64,000 nt of DNA from Zhongshania sp. R06B22 (GCF_040892595.1 NZ_JBFRYB010000001.1:2046001-2110000), one strand, 5' to 3'; numbered from the stretch's first letter, positions 18,610 through 28,558 are shown. Program-made: numbers and translations. The notes: generated by a model from the sequence alone, not told the origin.

Positions 18610-20970
18610 ATGACAAAACAGCGCATAGTAAATCGTCGTGTCGCACCGTTGGTGTTGGCAGTTGGCTTGTGTGCAAATCCGGCTTTATATGCTGCGCCGG
18701 CGTTAGAAGAAGTGCTGGTAACGGCAACCCTTAGAACTGAAAGTCTCCAAGATGTACCGGTCTCTGTAAATGCGATGGCCGGCGAAAAGATGCAGGAGGC
18801 GGGTATTGATAAGATTGAAGACCTTCAAGCTTATGTACCAAATTTATCGATGTCAGAAACCGGTATAGGTACCAATATTTACATTCGTGGTATTGGCTCT
18901 GGTATCAACCCCGGTTTTGAGCAGTCAGTCGGTATGTATTTCGACGGTATTTCATATGGCCGTGGGCAATTGACCCGCGCGCCGTTTTTAGATCTTGCAA
19001 GGGTTGAGGTGTTGCGCGGCCCGCAAAATATCCTTTATGGCAAAAACAGTATCGCAGGTGCTTTAAGCTTGATTTCTGCTCGTCCCGGTCAGGAGCAAGA
19101 GGGCATGATTTCCGGCTTGTATGAACCCGATCACGACGAAAAGATCGTTGATTTTATGGTGTCTGGCCCAATTACCGATACCCTAGGCGGCCGTTTAGCA
19201 ATTCGTAAGCGTGAGTTTGGCGGTTATATTGAAAACCTAACCTTGAATCGTGATGAGCCGCAGCGCGATGAGGGTACAATTCGGGCTATTCTAGATTGGG
19301 ATGCAACGCCCGACCTCACTGCCATGCTTAAGGTCGAAATCGGCAAGTTTAATGTGCTGGGCCGCCAGGTTGAGATTGTCAATGATCAGCGTTCGACAAC
19401 CATCCCTGGCGGTCCGACTTATTCTCAAGCTTTGGTTGGTAATTTTGGCGCAGGCCCCTCGGTATTAAATACCACCCAAGATTACAAGCGTTCATCCAAC
19501 GGTGACTTCAGTAATAACCGCACTAAGAATCTGACCCTCAATGTAGATTATGCCTTGGGAGAGGGAACCTTAACGTTTATCACCGGGTTCCTGAATTACG
19601 AGTTTCAGGAACTTTGTGATTGTGATTTTACTGGTGCGCCAGTATTTAGCGTGCCTTTTGAGGAAGAATACGATCAATACAGCCAGGAAATTCGCTGGGT
19701 GTCTGCTGCCGGTAACACCTTTGAACATATCGGTGGCGCCTACTATCAACGCAGTGAGTTAACGTTCTTTGATAAGATTGTGATTGATAGTCCGATTCTT
19801 CCCGGTGCTGTTGCTAGCAGGCTAGGGGCGGCTGCAGGGGCGAGTCTTTCTAATACGACAACACCACGTAATTTCACCACAGATGCCGACTTATGGTCAG
19901 TATTCTGGCAAACCACTTGGAATGCCTCTGACCGTTTAAGAGCCACTTTGGGTCTGCGATATTCGTATGAAGAGAAGGAAGGCACCAGAGACCTATCGGT
20001 TGCTGACCTTAACGGCGTGACTAAGGCACCAGATGGTACTGTTCCTAGTGGCATAGACTTTATTCTTGCCGCGGTTTTCAAAGTTGAGCGGCATGATTTA
20101 GAGGGCAAGCAAAGCGGAGGTAATTTAGCGCCATCAATAAATATCCAATTTGACGTTAATGATGATGTAATGGCCTATGCGACAGCGAGTATTGGCTATA
20201 AGTCAGGTGGCTTCGATGCTCGTTCTAATGCTTCGCCGGGCGGTACAATTGATGGTTCATTTGAATATGATGAAGAGCAAGCGACTAGTTTCGAAGTTGG
20301 TGCGAAGACCAGCTTCCTTGACGGTCGCGGTGAGTTAAATGTCGCTGCGTTCTTTACCAAATACGACGATCTGCAAGTCAGTATTTTTGATGGCACACTG
20401 GGCTTTAACGTGGGTAATGCTGGTGCAGCAGAGACTATGGGTATCGAGTTGGACGGCCGTTTTGCATTGACGGATAATTTGTTAATGACAGCGGCCTTGG
20501 CCTTCCTTGATTTTGAATTCACAGACTTTGAGCAAGGGCAGTGCTATCAGGGGCAAACGCCGGATCAAATTACACCAACTGCGAACTATTGTGACTACAA
20601 AGGCAAGACCAATCAGTATGTTGCAGATTACTCTGGTAACGTAGGCTTTGTGTATACGAGATCTTTTGGTGAGGCTATGGAGTTCCGTGCTGGCACAGAC
20701 TTCACCTTTACCGATGATTACAATTCCTCGCAAAACTTAGATCCAAGTCAGATACAAGATGGCTATGTTCGAGTCAATATGCGTGTGGCTTTGTCTGATG
20801 TTGAGTCGGGCTGGGAAGTGGCTGTTGTTGGTAAGAACGTGACCGATGAAGATGTCATTTCTTACTCTAACGACGTCCCCTTAGCGAATAGTAGCTTCGG
20901 AAGCATTGGTCATTACGCCTTTGTTGAGCGTCCCCGCAGTGTTGCTGTTCAGGTCGCTTATCGCTGGTAG
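18610..20970 (+). CDS. TonB-dependent outer-membrane receptor (first of tandem pair)
   Basis: This 786-residue receptor has a signal peptide (cleavage probably after LYAAPA near residue 30) and a TonB-box-like EEVLVTATLR. The plug domain is about 45-170, with YIRGIGSGINPGFEQSVGMY and RVEVLRGPQNILYGKNS. A 22-stranded barrel ends in aromatic VAVQVAYRW. Cys pairs in LCDCDFTG and in GQCYQGQTP may form surface disulfides. Such proteins import siderophores, vitamin B12, sugars or other large nutrients; the substrate cannot be told from the sequence. It is strongly similar to the next gene over its full length. GGGAGAG precedes the ATG. Confidence 0.92.
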   Translation: MTKQRIVNRRVAPLVLAVGLCANPALYAAPALEEVLVTATLRTESLQDVPVSVNAMAGEKMQEAGIDKIEDLQAYVPNLSMSETGIGTNIYIRGIGSGINPGFEQSVGMYFDGISYGRGQLTRAPFLDLARVEVLRGPQNILYGKNSIAGALSLISARPGQEQEGMISGLYEPDHDEKIVDFMVSGPITDTLGGRLAIRKREFGGYIENLTLNRDEPQRDEGTIRAILDWDATPDLTAMLKVEIGKFNVLGRQVEIVNDQRSTTIPGGPTYSQALVGNFGAGPSVLNTTQDYKRSSNGDFSNNRTKNLTLNVDYALGEGTLTFITGFLNYEFQELCDCDFTGAPVFSVPFEEEYDQYSQEIRWVSAAGNTFEHIGGAYYQRSELTFFDKIVIDSPILPGAVASRLGAAAGASLSNTTTPRNFTTDADLWSVFWQTTWNASDRLRATLGLRYSYEEKEGTRDLSVADLNGVTKAPDGTVPSGIDFILAAVFKVERHDLEGKQSGGNLAPSINIQFDVNDDVMAYATASIGYKSGGFDARSNASPGGTIDGSFEYDEEQATSFEVGAKTSFLDGRGELNVAAFFTKYDDLQVSIFDGTLGFNVGNAGAAETMGIELDGRFALTDNLLMTAALAFLDFEFTDFEQGQCYQGQTPDQITPTANYCDYKGKTNQYVADYSGNVGFVYTRSFGEAMEFRAGTDFTFTDDYNSSQNLDPSQIQDGYVRVNMRVALSDVESGWEVAVVGKNVTDEDVISYSNDVPLANSSFGSIGHYAFVERPRSVAVQVAYRW

Positions 20971-21000
20971 TTTGCAGGCGGCTTTAAAGAGAGTTTAAGA

Positions 21001-21028
21001 AAGCGCAGCCTAGGCTGCGCTTTTTTTT
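21001..21028 (+). terminator. Intrinsic terminator after the first TonB receptor
   Basis: AAGCGCAGCC and GGCTGCGCTT pair perfectly around a TA centre, and eight T follow (21021-21028). It stands 30 bases after the receptor stop, which makes the two receptors separate transcription units. Confidence 0.9.
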
Positions 21029-21228
21029 CAGCCATCTTTGCGTCTAAGTATGCTTTAATAACTAAAATAAATATTAAGTCATTGAACTATTCGGTAAAAT
21101 TGGTATTGTACTCATTGTAAACATCTTGGCTACCTTGGCAGGCATAAGCTATTTCGAGATTAGGTCGCTGACAGCAGTCGCAAAGTCAGTGGCACTATAA
21201 CTATAAAACTTTCGCACATGGAGGTCAT

Positions 21229-23754
21229 ATGACCTTAAAACGTCCTGTATTAAATTTTCGTCGCTCAGCTTTAGCATCCGCGATTGTATTGTGTTCTTCA
21301 TACACAATGGCGGCGGCTGTCCTTGAAGAAGTTATCGTTACCGCCACTATTCGGGCGGAAAGCTTGCAGGATGTTCCTGTATCCGTAAATGCAATATCCG
21401 GCGATAAGATGATGGAAGCCGGCATTAGCAAGGTCGAAGATCTGCAAGCCTATGTACCTAATCTGACCATGTCAGAAACGGGTATTGGTACTAATATTTA
21501 TATTCGCGGCATCGGGTCAGGTATTAACCCTGGGTTTGAACAGTCTGTGGGTATGTATTTCGACGGTGTCAGCTATGGCCGTGCTCAGCTGTCACGCGCA
21601 CCATTCCTAGATTTGGCGCGGGTTGAAGTGTTGCGCGGGCCACAAAATATTCTGTTCGGTAAGAACAGTATTGCAGGCGCTTTAAGCTTGATCTCTGCTC
21701 GTCCGGGACAAGAGTTTGAAGGCTTGGCTTCTGCAACCTATGAAGTGGAAACAAATGAGCGAGTAATCGATTTTGTGGTGTCTGGCCCTATTGCCGACAC
21801 CATAGGTGCGCGTTTGGCAATTCGTAAGCGCGAGATTGACGGTCATCTGGAAAACCTGACCCTTAATCGCGATGAGCCAATGCGTGATGAGCAAACTATT
21901 CGCGCCATATTTGAATGGGATGCTACGGCGAATTTGACCGCAGCCTTGAAATTAGAAGTTGGGCAGTTTGATGTTAATGGTCGTCAGATCGAAATTATTA
22001 ACGACCAGCCCTCAACCTCTACCACGGGTGCTTTTACTGGCCGTACTTACGGACAGATTCTGGATTTCACCACTATTGATGTTGGCCCGGTTAATCTAGT
22101 GACTGTTGATGCGGACTCCTCTGTATTAAACAATTTCCAAGATTTTAAACGTTCTTCGAACGGTGATTTCAGCTATAACGATACTCATAACGTAACTTTA
22201 AATGTTGATTACGCCTGGGGCGAACATACCTTCACTTTTATCACCGGCTTGCTCGGTTATGAAACGTCAGAGCTCTGTGACTGTGATTTCACCGGCGCAT
22301 CAGTATTCAGTGTTGCCGCTGAAGAAGAGTACTCTCAGTTCAGTCAGGAAATTCGCTGGGTATCACCAGTAGGTGAAAACTTTGAGTTCATTGCTGGCGC
22401 ATTTTATCAGCAGAGTTCTTTGGATTTCTTTGACAGTATTCGTGTAGAAAGTGACATCCTTCCTCAGTTGATTAACGCGGCTGATTTGCAGGAAGCTGGC
22501 GCACGCGGTGAACGTCCTCCCTTCGATTTGCTGGGTGGCCCGACTATCAATGGGGTTCCCATTGTTGTTGGCGGCATTGGTGACGCGGGTGATGAGATAG
22601 TAAACCTTGGTACACCACGTAACTTTACTGCAGACACCAAATTGTTCTCTGGTTTTGTTCAGGCGACTTGGAATATGACTGACCTGACCCGTGCAACCTT
22701 GGGTTTACGTTATTCTTACGAGGAAAAAGATGGCAGTCGTAAACTCGAATTTAGTGATATAAGCACGGGTGAAATAAGAGCTGTGGGTGAAGTTGACACA
22801 GTTGTTGCCAAGAACTTTTCTGCGGAGCGTCATGATTTGAAGGGCTCGCGGTCCGGTGGCAATCTAGCGCCATCGTTAAACCTCCAGCACGATTGGAGTG
22901 ATGACGTGATGCTTTACGCTACCGCGAGTATTGGCTACAAGTCAGGTGGTTATGATGCCCGTTCAAATGCGTCTCCAGAAACCAATGTTATCCGCCCTCT
23001 ACAAAACCCAGACAGTGCTCCAATTATTCTGGTTGGTAGCTTTGAGTATGACGAAGAGCAGGCAACAAGCTTTGAAGCGGGTGCTAAAACGACCTTATTG
23101 GATGGCGCGGCTGAGTTGAATGTTGCGGCTTTCTATACCCAGTATGACGATCTTCAGGTCAGTATCTTTGACGGTACTCTGGGCTTCAACGTCGGTAATG
23201 CCGGAGCGGCAACCACGATGGGTATCGAGTTGGACGGTCGTATGGCTTTGACCGAGAACTTGATGATGACAGGTGCCTTGGCCTTCCTAGACTTTGAGTT
23301 CACCGACTTTGCTAATGGTCAGTGCTATCAAGGACAGACGCCTGACAGCAATGTTAATGGCAAGCCTTTCTGCGATTACAAGGGTAAAACTAACCAGTAT
23401 GTCGCTGATTACTCAGGTAACCTAACCTTTGTTTACACGACTATGGTAAGCAAGGATATAGAGTTCCGTGGTGGTGCTGACTTCGTGTTTACTGGCGAGT
23501 TTAATTCATCTCAGAACCTTGATCCAAGCCAAGAGCAAGACGCGTATGTTAAGACGAATCTGCGTTTTTCTTTGGCAGACGTTGCCATGGGCTGGGAAGC
23601 TGCTCTGTTAGTTAAGAACGCGACGGATGAAACCGTGATTTCTTACTCTAACGATACTCCCTTAGCGAATAGCATTTTCGGTTCGACTGGCCACTATGGT
23701 TTTGTCGATTTACCGCGTACTGTAGCGCTTTCGGCAACGTACCGCTGGTATTGA
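21229..23754 (+). CDS. TonB-dependent outer-membrane receptor (second of tandem pair)
   Basis: This 841-residue paralogue of the preceding receptor shares nearly identical plug segments (GIGTNIYIRGIGSGINPGFE, FLDLARVEVLRGPQNILFGK) and the same Cys pairs in LCDCDFTG and GQCYQGQTP. The extra length comes mainly from insertions around residues 262-295 and 410-455, expected to be extracellular loops; these are where substrate recognition would differ. The signal peptide ends near AAA at about residue 29 and the barrel ends in LSATYRWY. A good GGAGG stands before the ATG. The substrate is unknown. Confidence 0.92.
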   Translation: MTLKRPVLNFRRSALASAIVLCSSYTMAAAVLEEVIVTATIRAESLQDVPVSVNAISGDKMMEAGISKVEDLQAYVPNLTMSETGIGTNIYIRGIGSGINPGFEQSVGMYFDGVSYGRAQLSRAPFLDLARVEVLRGPQNILFGKNSIAGALSLISARPGQEFEGLASATYEVETNERVIDFVVSGPIADTIGARLAIRKREIDGHLENLTLNRDEPMRDEQTIRAIFEWDATANLTAALKLEVGQFDVNGRQIEIINDQPSTSTTGAFTGRTYGQILDFTTIDVGPVNLVTVDADSSVLNNFQDFKRSSNGDFSYNDTHNVTLNVDYAWGEHTFTFITGLLGYETSELCDCDFTGASVFSVAAEEEYSQFSQEIRWVSPVGENFEFIAGAFYQQSSLDFFDSIRVESDILPQLINAADLQEAGARGERPPFDLLGGPTINGVPIVVGGIGDAGDEIVNLGTPRNFTADTKLFSGFVQATWNMTDLTRATLGLRYSYEEKDGSRKLEFSDISTGEIRAVGEVDTVVAKNFSAERHDLKGSRSGGNLAPSLNLQHDWSDDVMLYATASIGYKSGGYDARSNASPETNVIRPLQNPDSAPIILVGSFEYDEEQATSFEAGAKTTLLDGAAELNVAAFYTQYDDLQVSIFDGTLGFNVGNAGAATTMGIELDGRMALTENLMMTGALAFLDFEFTDFANGQCYQGQTPDSNVNGKPFCDYKGKTNQYVADYSGNLTFVYTTMVSKDIEFRGGADFVFTGEFNSSQNLDPSQEQDAYVKTNLRFSLADVAMGWEAALLVKNATDETVISYSNDTPLANSIFGSTGHYGFVDLPRTVALSATYRWY

Positions 23755-23779
23755 TTTTGTCATAGCAACGATAGATCAG

Positions 23780-23805
23780 AACGCCGCGCAAGCGGCGTTT
23801 TTTTT
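23780..23805 (+). terminator. Intrinsic terminator after the second TonB receptor
   Basis: ACGCCGC (23781-23787) and GCGGCGT (23792-23798) pair perfectly around GCAA, extended by an A-T pair, and a run of eight T ends at 23805. It lies about 26 bases after the stop codon. Confidence 0.9.
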
Positions 23806-23835
23806 GTCTCATGATTATGCTGAGTGACTTGAATA

Positions 23836-24813
23836 GTGAAAAGTATTGAACAGATCGTGCTTGGCGCGGCAATCGAATTTCTTACTAAGGGCGAGTTCGG
23901 CTGGCTGTGCACGGTGGTTAAAACCTTTGGTGCTTCGCCGCGACCGCTGGGTTCCATGTTGGCGATGGATAGCCGTGGTGTGGTGTTTGGCTCCTTGTCG
24001 GGCGGCTGTATCGAAGAAGAGCTACTAGACAAGTTAAGGCGTGGCGAGTTGGCAGCTACTCATCCCGAAATTCTCGAATATGGGGTAAGTGCAGAGGAGA
24101 ATGAGCGCTTTGGTTTACCTTGTGGTGGGCGAATGCAGATATTAGTTGAGCCCTTAGCCCCGTCCGCTGAGTTTTGTATTTTGTTGGGTGAGTTGTGCAA
24201 CGCATTGGACCACAGGCGGGCGAAGCGCAGGCAAGTTAATATAGGCACTGGGCAGTGGCAGCTGGAAGATATTACAGAGTGTGAGCCTCTTAGTATTACT
24301 GGGAATGTGCTGGTTCAGGATTTTGGTCCCCGATATCGCCTGCTTCTAATCGGCGCAAACGAGCTGGCGCGGTGTATTTCCGAAATTGCTTTGGCAATGG
24401 ATTATCGGGTGATTGTTTGTGATCCCCGCGAAGACAGGCGAGACCAGTGGGCGGTGACTGGCGCTGAATTGAGTGCCTCCATGCCGGATGATGCGGTGAG
24501 TGAGTTTGCAGATCCTTATACCGCGGTTATTACCTTAACCCACGATCCCCGAATTGATGACATGGCCTTGATGCAGGCCTTAACCGAATCACTATTTTAT
24601 GTTGGCGCATTGGGCTCGGTGAGAACATCAGAAAAACGTCGTCAGCGGCTTAAGCAGTTGGATATTAGTGACGAGCAGATTGATCGCCTATACGCTCCGG
24701 TTGGCCTGCCGATTGGCAGTAAATCGGCGATGGAAATTGCGCTGGCTATTATGGCTCAGCTTACCCAGCTTAGGTCGACGGCATCTAAAGCCCGCACGGT
24801 AAATGGCGGATGA
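23836..24813 (+). CDS. XdhC/CoxI-family molybdoenzyme maturation protein
   Basis: This 325-residue protein has the N-terminal XdhC/CoxI domain (FGASPRPLGSMLAM, GSLSGGCIEEELL, with the conserved Cys) and the C-terminal Rossmann-like XdhC domain (YRLLLIGANELARCISEIA, then LTHDPRIDD, FYVGALGSVRTSEKR and APVGLPIGSKSAMEIALAI). Family members carry and sulfurate the molybdenum cofactor for xanthine dehydrogenase-type enzymes. The start is GTG at 23836. It overlaps the next gene. No molybdopterin dehydrogenase lies in the window, so its client enzyme is elsewhere. Confidence 0.82.
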   Translation: MKSIEQIVLGAAIEFLTKGEFGWLCTVVKTFGASPRPLGSMLAMDSRGVVFGSLSGGCIEEELLDKLRRGELAATHPEILEYGVSAEENERFGLPCGGRMQILVEPLAPSAEFCILLGELCNALDHRRAKRRQVNIGTGQWQLEDITECEPLSITGNVLVQDFGPRYRLLLIGANELARCISEIALAMDYRVIVCDPREDRRDQWAVTGAELSASMPDDAVSEFADPYTAVITLTHDPRIDDMALMQALTESLFYVGALGSVRTSEKRRQRLKQLDISDEQIDRLYAPVGLPIGSKSAMEIALAIMAQLTQLRSTASKARTVNGG

Positions 24814-25414
24814 CATAATGACGCTGCCACTGATTATTATGGCTGCGGGTAAAAGCCGGCGTTTTGGCGAGGCAGATAAACGCTTCACTGTATTACCGCA
24901 TGGCGGCGTACTCATTAACGCCTTGGTTCGTCGCGCTCGAAAAGCCGGTCTCGATGTGAGTGTGGTGCTTGACCCAGCGGATGACGTTTCTGCAAAAGTG
25001 GGTGCGCCCTGCATTTTTTCGTCCAACGCGGCGGATGGCATGGGTTCAAGTATTGCTGATGCGCTTAGCTCAATCGCGTCGCAATCGCGGGCGGACTCAT
25101 TATTGATTATGCCGGCAGATTTACCCCTGCTAAGAATTGAGTCAATACGTCGGGTTGCCGCGCTCGCTGGGTCCGATCGCATAGTTATTCCTCATTGCGG
25201 TGGTTTGCGTGGTCATCCTGTGGCGTTCGGTCGGGCGTACTGGCCAGCATTGTCGGCCTTAAGCGGTGATGAGGGCGCTCGAAGTGTTATTGCGGAGGCG
25301 AGCACCAAAAATATCGAGGTGCTTGAGCTAGATGACGAGGGGATTTATCTCGATGCTGATACGCCGGAGTCTATGTCTGGTTTGCTCAAGAAGTTGCGAC
25401 CAGTGCTGCGTTAA
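24803..25414 (+). CDS. MocA/MobA-like molybdenum cofactor nucleotidyltransferase
   Basis: This 203-residue NTP transferase has the N-terminal signature LIIMAAGKSRRFGEADKR, the metal-binding MPADLPLL, the segment GLRGHPVAFGRAYWPAL and DADTPE near the end. These fit the MocA/CoxMM branch, which adds CMP or GMP to molybdopterin cofactor. It is coupled to the XdhC gene, a usual pairing. A second in-frame ATG at 24818 is better spaced from GGCGGA and may be the true start. Its stop shares bases with that of the convergent LysR gene. Confidence 0.75.
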   Translation: MADDIMTLPLIIMAAGKSRRFGEADKRFTVLPHGGVLINALVRRARKAGLDVSVVLDPADDVSAKVGAPCIFSSNAADGMGSSIADALSSIASQSRADSLLIMPADLPLLRIESIRRVAALAGSDRIVIPHCGGLRGHPVAFGRAYWPALSALSGDEGARSVIAEASTKNIEVLELDDEGIYLDADTPESMSGLLKKLRPVLR

Positions 25415-26301
25415 GCAAAGTTTTCTTTACTGGCGACGCGCAGTAATTCAATAAAAGCCTCGGCGGCGTTAGATAAACTCCTATTGCGGTGATGCACGCA
25501 GCCAAGGGTTCTGCTTAGTGCCTGGCCTTCCCATTCGAGCGCCTTCACACTGTCGTCCAACAAGGTCAGCGGTAGTATGCTCCAGCCCAAGCCAATGCTG
25601 ACCATGACCTTGATGGTTTCAAGGTAATTGGTAGACATGCCGATATTCATCTTGAGGCCGCGTTGATCAAATAATTCCTTAATGATTTGCCCAGTATACG
25701 TATTGAGTCCTGGCGGTAGGGCGGTGTGTTGGCTCAACATCTCTGCGTTGACGCTGGTGTATTTCGCTAAAGGGTGACTGTGGGCGACAGTGACAGTAAG
25801 CGGGTCGTTCCAAATAGGTATGGGTAGTAATTGTTGCTCGCCGGTGGGTGACAGCGTAATTACCGCCAAGTCCATCTCGCCGTGGAGAATAAGTTGGTGT
25901 GCTTGTTCGGAATCCATAAAGTCGATATCGAGCTTAACGTCTGGATACAGTTGGCTATACTTGCGCAATATTGGGGGAAGGCGATGCAAGCCAATGTGGT
26001 GGCTTATCCCCATAGATAAGCGACCGCTGACGTCACCCCTTAAATCCTGAATACTGCGAACCGCTTCTTTAATATCTTGAAGAATTCGTCGGCTCTGCGG
26101 CAGTAGCGCCTGCCCAGCCTCGGTGAGATGAACATTGCGACCAATACGGTCAAATAATTTGCAATTTAACTGGCTCTCTAGGACGGCGATACGCTTGCTC
26201 ACCGCTGGTTGGGTGATGTACAGCTGTTCGGCCGCCAGCGAGAAAGAGTGTTGTTCGGCAACGGCGAGAAATGCTTTTAAAGAGTCGGTATCCATGGGCA
26301 A
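25411..26301 (-). CDS. LysR-family regulator divergent from leuC
   Basis: This 296-residue LysR protein has its winged helix-turn-helix at residues 8-65 (FLAVAEQHSFSLAAEQLYIT, QPAVSKRIAVLESQL) and a two-lobed effector domain from about 95. It is divergent from leuC, as is a LysR gene in pseudomonads, so leucine biosynthesis is the likely target. The effector is unknown. An in-frame ATG at codon 3 could also serve as start. An inverted repeat lies just upstream of its start. Confidence 0.85.
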   Translation of the reverse strand: MPMDTDSLKAFLAVAEQHSFSLAAEQLYITQPAVSKRIAVLESQLNCKLFDRIGRNVHLTEAGQALLPQSRRILQDIKEAVRSIQDLRGDVSGRLSMGISHHIGLHRLPPILRKYSQLYPDVKLDIDFMDSEQAHQLILHGEMDLAVITLSPTGEQQLLPIPIWNDPLTVTVAHSHPLAKYTSVNAEMLSQHTALPPGLNTYTGQIIKELFDQRGLKMNIGMSTNYLETIKVMVSIGLGWSILPLTLLDDSVKALEWEGQALSRTLGCVHHRNRSLSNAAEAFIELLRVASKENFA

Positions 26302-26312
26302 TAGAATATTAC

Positions 26313-26329
26313 CATTCCATATTGGAATG
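26313..26329. promoter_or_regulatory. Palindrome near the LysR start: candidate operator
   Basis: CATTCCA (26313-26319) and TGGAATG (26323-26329) form a perfect inverted repeat around TAT, 12 bases upstream of the LysR gene start. Its size fits a LysR T-N11-A type recognition site or autoregulatory operator. Confidence 0.45.
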
Positions 26330-26393
26330 CAAATAATGAAAAATATGAATTTGTGTTATTTGATTGCGCTGGGTAATATTGCTGCCATCAAAG

Positions 26394-26415
26394 CTAAAGC
26401 ATGCATTGGCTTTAG
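26394..26415. repeat. Inverted repeat in front of leuC
   Basis: CTAAAGC (26394-26400) and GCTTTAG (26409-26415) are perfect complements around 8 bases (ATGCATTG), 60 bases before the leuC ATG. It could be a second regulator site or a hairpin in the leuC leader. No T-run follows. Confidence 0.4.
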
Positions 26416-26475
26416 TCTTATAGATTTAGTAAATACGCTGAAGCTATTCAGCTTAGGACGACACGGGGCAAGATC

Positions 26476-27897
26476 ATGGCTAGACAAACGCTATACGACA
26501 AATTGTGGAATGCGCATCTGGTAAAAGAGCGCGATGATGGCACGGCGTTGCTTTATATCGACCGTCATTTGGTGCACGAAGTAACCTCTCCGCAGGCCTT
26601 TGAAGGGCTGCGTTTGGCCGGTCGTCTGCCATGGCGTGTGACTGCCAACATAGCGACACCAGATCATAATGTGCCAACTGAGCGCGTTGAGCGCAGCGGC
26701 GGTGTAGAAGCTATTTCCGATGAAGTATCGCGGATACAAGTGCGAACTCTTGATGAAAATTGTGATGAGTTTGGTATCACTGAATTTTCAATTAATGACG
26801 TGCGTCAAGGTATTGTGCACGTGGTGGGGCCTGAGCAAGGTGCTACATTGCCCGGAATGACCGTAGTATGCGGAGATTCGCACACTGCAACCCACGGCGC
26901 CTTAGGGGCGCTGGCACATGGTATAGGCACCTCTGAAGTTGAGCATGTGCTGGCTACTCAGTGCCTTATCCAAAAGAAAAGTAAGAATATGCTAGTGCGG
27001 GTAGATGGTGCGCTCGGTGCGGGTGTGACAGCTAAAGATGTGGTGTTGGCCATCATCGGCAAAATTGGTACGGCCGGTGGTAATGGCTACGCCATCGAAT
27101 TTGGCGGCGAGGTCATTCGCAAGCTGTCCCTTGAAGGCCGTATGACCATTTGTAATATGGCCATTGAGGCCGGAGCTCGGGTTGGTATGGTGGCGGTCGA
27201 TGACACTACCATCGACTATGTTAAAGGCCGTCCGTTTGCACCGAACGACAGCGAATGGCCACTGGCCTTAGCCTACTGGAATACCTTGCACAGTGATGAC
27301 GACGCAGTATTTGATAAAACGGTTGTTTTAAATGGCGGGGATATTCTGCCGCAAGTCACATGGGGAACAAGCCCAGAAATGGTATTGCCAGTTAATGGTA
27401 TTGTGCCCGGACCTAGTGATTACACCGACCCAGCCCAGCGCAGCGGCTGTGAGCGCGCCCTTCATTACATGGGACTGACTGCAGGACAGGCTATTACCGA
27501 CATTAAGCTTGACCGTGTGTTTATCGGTTCTTGCACCAATTCACGAATAGAAGATTTGCGTGAGGCGGCGGCGGTTGTGCGTGGTAAGAAGGTGGCCGCG
27601 AACGTCAAAGAGGCGATGGTCGTGCCGGGCTCTGGTTTGGTGAAGAAGCAAGCTGAGGCAGAAGGCCTGGATAAGATCTTTTTGGCAGCGGGTTTGCTGT
27701 GGCGTGAGCCTGGTTGCTCAATGTGTCTGGCAATGAACGCCGATAAGCTGGGTGCTGGTGAGCACTGCGCCTCTACCTCTAACCGCAATTTTGAGGGTCG
27801 TCAGGGCTTTGGCGGACGCACCCATTTGGTCAGCCCTGCGATGGCAGCGGCGGCGGCAATTGCCGGTCATTTTGTCGACGTGCGGGAATGGATCTAA
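26476..27897 (+). CDS. leuC: 3-isopropylmalate dehydratase large subunit LeuC
   Basis: This 473-residue aconitase-superfamily protein has the iron-sulfur Cys residues in [12 protein letters not shown] and in [11 protein letters not shown], and the active-site segments [20 protein letters not shown] and [12 protein letters not shown]. With LeuD it isomerises 2-isopropylmalate to 3-isopropylmalate. leuD follows after 10 bases, then leuB: a leuCDB operon. Confidence 0.97.
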   Translation: MARQTLYDKLWNAHLVKERDDGTALLYIDRHLVHEVTSPQAFEGLRLAGRLPWRVTANIATPDHNVPTERVERSGGVEAISDEVSRIQVRTLDENCDEFGITEFSINDVRQGIVHVVGPEQGATLPGMTVVCGDSHTATHGALGALAHGIGTSEVEHVLATQCLIQKKSKNMLVRVDGALGAGVTAKDVVLAIIGKIGTAGGNGYAIEFGGEVIRKLSLEGRMTICNMAIEAGARVGMVAVDDTTIDYVKGRPFAPNDSEWPLALAYWNTLHSDDDAVFDKTVVLNGGDILPQVTWGTSPEMVLPVNGIVPGPSDYTDPAQRSGCERALHYMGLTAGQAITDIKLDRVFIGSCTNSRIEDLREAAAVVRGKKVAANVKEAMVVPGSGLVKKQAEAEGLDKIFLAAGLLWREPGCSMCLAMNADKLGAGEHCASTSNRNFEGRQGFGGRTHLVSPAMAAAAAIAGHFVDVREWI

Positions 27898-27907
27898 GGA
27901 GATAATG

Positions 27908-28558
27908 ATGAAAGCATTTACAGTTCTTGAAGGTATTGTGGCACCGATGGATCGTGCCAATGTGGATACCGATATGATTATTCCCAAGCAGTTTTTAAAA
28001 TCTATAAAACGCAGTGGTTTTGGGCCAAACTTGTTTGATGAATTGCGTTATCTGGATGAGGGACAACCCGGGCAGGACAGTTCTAACCGCCCCTTAAATG
28101 CCGATTTCCCTTTGAATTTTCCGCGCTACAAAAGTGCGTCTATTCTCATTGCAAGGGAAAACTTTGGTTGTGGCTCCAGTCGTGAACACGCGCCGTGGGC
28201 TCTGGAAGATTACGGTTTTCAGTGTGTGATTGCGCCAAGCTTTGCAGATATCTTTTTTAATAACTGTTTTAAAAATGGCGTATTACCGATTGTGTTGCCA
28301 GCGACAAAAGTAGAAGAGCTATTCGCAGCAATGTACGCGAATGAAGGCTTTACTTTGGCCATCGATTTAGCCGCACAAAGTGTGATTACACCTGCAGGTG
28401 AGACTATAGCGTTTGAGGTTGATAGTTTTCGTAAACACTGCCTATTGAATGGCCTAGATGATATTGGTTTGACCTTGCAAGATGCCGACGACATTCGCTT
28501 GTTTGAAGCTAAGTGGCAGCAGAAATCGCCATGGCTGTTTCGCGAGCACAGCATCTAA
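27908..28558 (+). CDS. leuD: 3-isopropylmalate dehydratase small subunit LeuD
   Basis: This 216-residue swivel-domain subunit has [20 protein letters not shown] and [15 protein letters not shown], typical of LeuD. AAGGAG directly after the leuC stop places the start at ATG 27908 (ATG 27905 is adjacent and in frame). A longer frame that begins inside leuC is not supported. Confidence 0.96.
   Translation: MKAFTVLEGIVAPMDRANVDTDMIIPKQFLKSIKRSGFGPNLFDELRYLDEGQPGQDSSNRPLNADFPLNFPRYKSASILIARENFGCGSSREHAPWALEDYGFQCVIAPSFADIFFNNCFKNGVLPIVLPATKVEELFAAMYANEGFTLAIDLAAQSVITPAGETIAFEVDSFRKHCLLNGLDDIGLTLQDADDIRLFEAKWQQKSPWLFREHSI

Noticed and set aside
18610..23754. Tandem TonB receptor copies as a mobile element
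   Set aside because: No transposase, terminal repeats or target duplications flank the pair; simple gene duplication explains it.
26135..26524. A 129-codon frame across the lysR-leuC junction
   Set aside because: It overlaps both genes and the control region and has no ribosome site or recognisable sequence.
27752..27907. N-terminal extension of leuD into leuC
   Set aside because: The extension lies inside leuC and the true start has AAGGAG in front of it.
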